NCBI GenBank assembly: GCA_003242515.1 | Contig: QGUS01000095.1 | Span: forward strand, 1-6,653 | Direction: 5' to 3' | Source: Actinomycetota bacterium | GTDB lineage: Bacteria; Actinomycetota; Acidimicrobiia; Spongiisociales; ZC4RG35 | DNA: 6,653 nt | Shown: positions 4,752 to 6,653 of the stretch, in pieces | How positions within the stretch are numbered: the stretch's first letter is position 1 | Layout of the letters: each line of letters opens with the position of its first letter | Notes under the pieces: model-generated | What the model saw: the letters and a program-made list of their open reading frames with translations, nothing else | Told to the model about the DNA's origin: nothing | Database searches by the model: none | Made by a program: the position numbers and the translations under genes

Positions 4752-6380
4752 ATGGCTGCGAAGGATCTTCGCTTCAGCGAGGAGGCCCGCGCCCGGCTCC
4801 AGGCCGGCGTGGACAAGCTCGCCGACACCGTCAAGGTGACCCTCGGCCCGAAGGGCCGCAACGTCGTCCTGGAGAAGAAGTGGGGCGCCCCCACCATCAC
4901 CAATGACGGCGTGACCATCGCCAAGGAGATCGAGCTGGACGACCCGTGGGAGAACATGGGCGCCAAGCTCGCCTACGAGGTCGCCAACAAGACCGACAAC
5001 GTGGCCGGTGACGGCACCACCACCGCCACCGTCCTGGCCCAGGCCATGGTCCGCGAGGGTCTCCGTCAGGTGGCCGCCGGCGCCAACCCGATGGAGCTCA
5101 AGCGGGGCATCGAGCAGGCCGTCGAGGCCGCCGTCAAGTCGATCGGCGAGATGGCCCGTGAGGTCGAGACCACCGAGCAGATCGCTCACATCGCCACGAT
5201 CTCGGCCAACAACGACTCCTCGATCGGCCGTGTCATCGCCGATGCCATGGAGAAGGTCGGCAAGGACGGCGTGATCACTGTCGAGGAGGGCCAGACCTAC
5301 GGCCTCGAGCTCGAGTTCACCGAGGGCATGCAGTTCGACAAGGGCCTGCTCTCGGCGTACTTCATCACCGACCCGGATCGCCAGGAGGCGGTGCTCGAGG
5401 ACCCGTTCATCCTCATCGCCAACCAGAAGATCAGCTCGGTCAACGACCTGCTCCCGGTCCTCGAGAAGGTGATGTCCCAGGGCAAGCCGCTCCTGGTCAT
5501 CGCCGAGGACGTCGAGGGCGAGGCCCTGGCCACGCTGGTCGTCAACAAGATCCGCGGCCTCTTCCAGTCGGTCGCCGTCAAGGCCCCGGGCTTCGGCGAG
5601 CGCCGCAAGGCCATGCTCCAGGACATCGCCATCCTCACCGGTGGCACCGTGATCTCCGAGGAGGTCGGCCTCAAGCTGGAGAACGTGACCCTCGAGCTGC
5701 TGGGCCGGGCCCGCAAGGTCGTGGTCAACAAGGACTCGACCACCATCGTCGACGGTGCCGGCTCCGAGGCCGACGTCAAGGCCCGCATCAAGCAGATCGA
5801 GCGGGAGATCGAGAACACGGACTCCGACTGGGACCGTGAGAAGCTCCAGGAGCGTCTCGCCAAGCTCGCCGGTGGCGTCGTCGTGATCAAGGTCGGCGCC
5901 GCGACCGAGGTCGAGCTCAAGGAGAAGAAGCACCGCATCGAGGACGCCGTGCAGGCGGCCCGCGCCGCAGTGGAGGAGGGCATCGTCCCGGGTGGTGGCG
6001 TCGCCCTGCTCCGCGCCCAGGCGGCCGTGGAGAAGGTCCGCGGTGGCAGCGACGACGAGAAGGCCGGCCGCAACATCGTGCGCCGTGCCATGGAGGAGCC
6101 GCTGCGCCAGATCGCGACCAACGCCGGCTTCGAGGGCGGCGTGATCGTGGAGTCGGTCCGCAACGGCGAGGGGACCTTCGGGTTCAACGCCGCCACGGGC
6201 CAGTTCGAGGACATGATCACCGCCGGTGTCATCGACCCGGCCAAGGTGACGCGGTCCGCGCTGCAGAACGCGGCCTCCATCGCCGCCCTGCTGCTCACCA
6301 CCGAGGCCCTCGTGGCCGAGATCCCCGAGCCCCCGGCTCAGGGCGCCGGTCACAGCCACGGCGGTGACATGGACTTCTGA
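4752..6380 (+). CDS. groEL: Chaperonin GroEL (Hsp60)
   Basis: GroEL is the 14-subunit chaperonin that encloses unfolded proteins and folds them with ATP and GroES. The 542-residue product keeps E. coli numbering at the key ATPase residues: Asp52 in TNDGV, Asp87 in GDGTTT and Asp398 in RIEDAV. The signature AAVEEGIVPGGG follows Asp398. The equatorial, intermediate and apical domains are all present with no gap or frameshift. The C-terminus is unusual in detail: a short ..GAGHSHGGDMDF instead of repeated GGM. It thus combines a brief His-containing stretch, as in the His-rich tails of some actinobacterial GroEL1 proteins, with the MDF ending seen on GGM-tailed forms. GAGGAG at 4737-4742, overlapping the groES stop, lies 9 nt before the ATG. 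Regulation is from the groES promoter and CIRCE site, and a strong hairpin follows 18 nt after the stop. Confidence 0.98.
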   Translation: MAAKDLRFSEEARARLQAGVDKLADTVKVTLGPKGRNVVLEKKWGAPTITNDGVTIAKEIELDDPWENMGAKLAYEVANKTDNVAGDGTTTATVLAQAMVREGLRQVAAGANPMELKRGIEQAVEAAVKSIGEMAREVETTEQIAHIATISANNDSSIGRVIADAMEKVGKDGVITVEEGQTYGLELEFTEGMQFDKGLLSAYFITDPDRQEAVLEDPFILIANQKISSVNDLLPVLEKVMSQGKPLLVIAEDVEGEALATLVVNKIRGLFQSVAVKAPGFGERRKAMLQDIAILTGGTVISEEVGLKLENVTLELLGRARKVVVNKDSTTIVDGAGSEADVKARIKQIEREIENTDSDWDREKLQERLAKLAGGVVVIKVGAATEVELKEKKHRIEDAVQAARAAVEEGIVPGGGVALLRAQAAVEKVRGGSDDEKAGRNIVRRAMEEPLRQIATNAGFEGGVIVESVRNGEGTFGFNAATGQFEDMITAGVIDPAKVTRSALQNAASIAALLLTTEALVAEIPEPPAQGAGHSHGGDMDF

Positions 6381-6398
6381 TCCGTCGGCAGGTTCCGA

Positions 6399-6434
6399 AA
6401 GAGGAAGGGGCCCCGCAAGGGGCCCCTTCTTCTT
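6399..6434. terminator. Strong, possibly bidirectional terminator after groEL
   Basis: AAGGGGCCCC (6405-6414) and GGGGCCCCTT (6419-6428) pair perfectly around a GCAA (GNRA-type) loop. Six more pairs, one of them G-U, extend the stem outward to 6399-6434. The T-rich CTTCTTCTTCTCC on the + strand is the tail for groEL transcripts. The mirrored purine-rich left flank gives a CTTCCTCTTTC tail on the - strand, so it could also end the convergent transcript from the right. Confidence 0.9.
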
Positions 6435-6455
6435 CTCCAGAGCTGCAGGTCTCCG

Positions 6456-6653
6456 TCAGCGGCCGCGCATCCGCTGCAGCTTGCCTCGCACCCGTCGCCG
6501 CACCAGGCGGCCCGAGTACCTGGCGAGCGTACCCACGGCACGGGCCCTGTCACCGGCCGTGATCCCCTCGGGTGGGCCGAGGGGGGGCACCACGCCGGCG
6601 ACAACAACGGCCCCCGGGACCGGGGCAAGAAACCAGCCGTCAGACCTCCCGGG
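6456..6653 (-). CDS. C-terminal fragment of an unidentified protein, cut by the window edge
   Basis: The - strand frame ending with TGA at 6456-6458 stays open for 65 codons to the right edge, so the start lies outside the window. About 85% of its third positions are G or C, similar to the other genes. It is convergent to groEL and ends 22 bp from the terminator hairpin, a typical layout. Visible parts are a Trp/Phe/Val/Pro-rich hydrophobic stretch (residues 6-28 of the fragment), then EGITAGDRARAVGTLARYSG, and a very basic end: the last 20 residues hold eight Arg and one Lys. The basic tail could bind nucleic acid or membrane lipid, but I do not recognise the family and assign no function. 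A chance open frame is possible given the GC content. Confidence 0.55.
   Translation of the reverse strand, partial: PGRSDGWFLAPVPGAVVVAGVVPPLGPPEGITAGDRARAVGTLARYSGRLVRRRVRGKLQRMRGR

Noticed and set aside
4674..6359. Long open frame of 561 codons on the - strand opposite groEL
   Set aside because: It is antisense to a complete, highly conserved groEL. Its Leu/Asp/Gly/His-rich composition is what the reverse of GC-rich codons produces. It has no recognisable domain.
6350..6628. 92-codon - strand frame running into the groEL 3' end
   Set aside because: It overlaps the groEL C-terminus and reads through the terminator. The neighbouring - strand frame ending at 6456 has better third-position GC and a better position.
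1..6653. Mobile elements, CRISPR arrays, tRNA or rRNA genes, phage or defence genes
   Set aside because: I saw no repeated spacers, terminal inverted repeats with transposase motifs, tRNA-like clover-leaf sequence or rRNA core sequence. Every gene with an identifiable family is a common housekeeping or metabolic family.

Overview
The window is GC-rich, tightly packed bacterial DNA. Nearly all of it reads on the + strand. The gene set, the GC-rich third positions, the GTG starts, the groES-groEL pair downstream of tsaD and the CIRCE operator spelled CTGGCACTC-N9-GAGTGCCAG suggest a high-GC actinobacterium. It could be an Acidimicrobiia-like lineage, but nothing in the sequence fixes the class. 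This is a conserved housekeeping locus, and I do not see a new multi-gene system in it.

Layout: 12-947 encodes a P1-family (DmpA/NylC-type) self-cleaving hydrolase whose 5' end may lie outside the window. A small hairpin covers its stop codon. From 971 to 4295 runs a compact operon: family 4 uracil-DNA glycosylase, tsaE, tsaB, rimI and tsaD. The first four genes are joined by ATGA or GTGA stop/start overlaps. A 49-bp gap before tsaD is spanned by an 18-codon frame that overlaps both neighbours. TsaB, TsaD and TsaE form the complex that transfers threonylcarbamoyl to A37 of ANN-decoding tRNAs (t6A). The TC-AMP synthase TsaC is not in the window. RimI is a GNAT N-acetyltransferase commonly found beside these genes.

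4296-4447 is the regulatory centre. It holds three consecutive perfect inverted repeats: a terminator-like hairpin after tsaD, a CIRCE-like palindrome that carries a candidate promoter, and a clear CIRCE operator at the predicted transcription start. Then come groES (4448-4738) and groEL (4752-6380), an HrcA-type heat-shock operon encoding the chaperonin. A very strong hairpin with a GCAA loop (6399-6434) ends it. The last 198 bases read on the - strand as the C-terminal 65 codons of an unidentified protein that converges on groEL.

The points most worth a second look are the tandem CIRCE arrangement with a symmetric base change in the upstream copy, a candidate beta-clamp motif at the end of the glycosylase, a near-identical 18-nt sequence at two operon junctions, the short His-containing GroEL tail, and the truncated convergent gene at the right edge.
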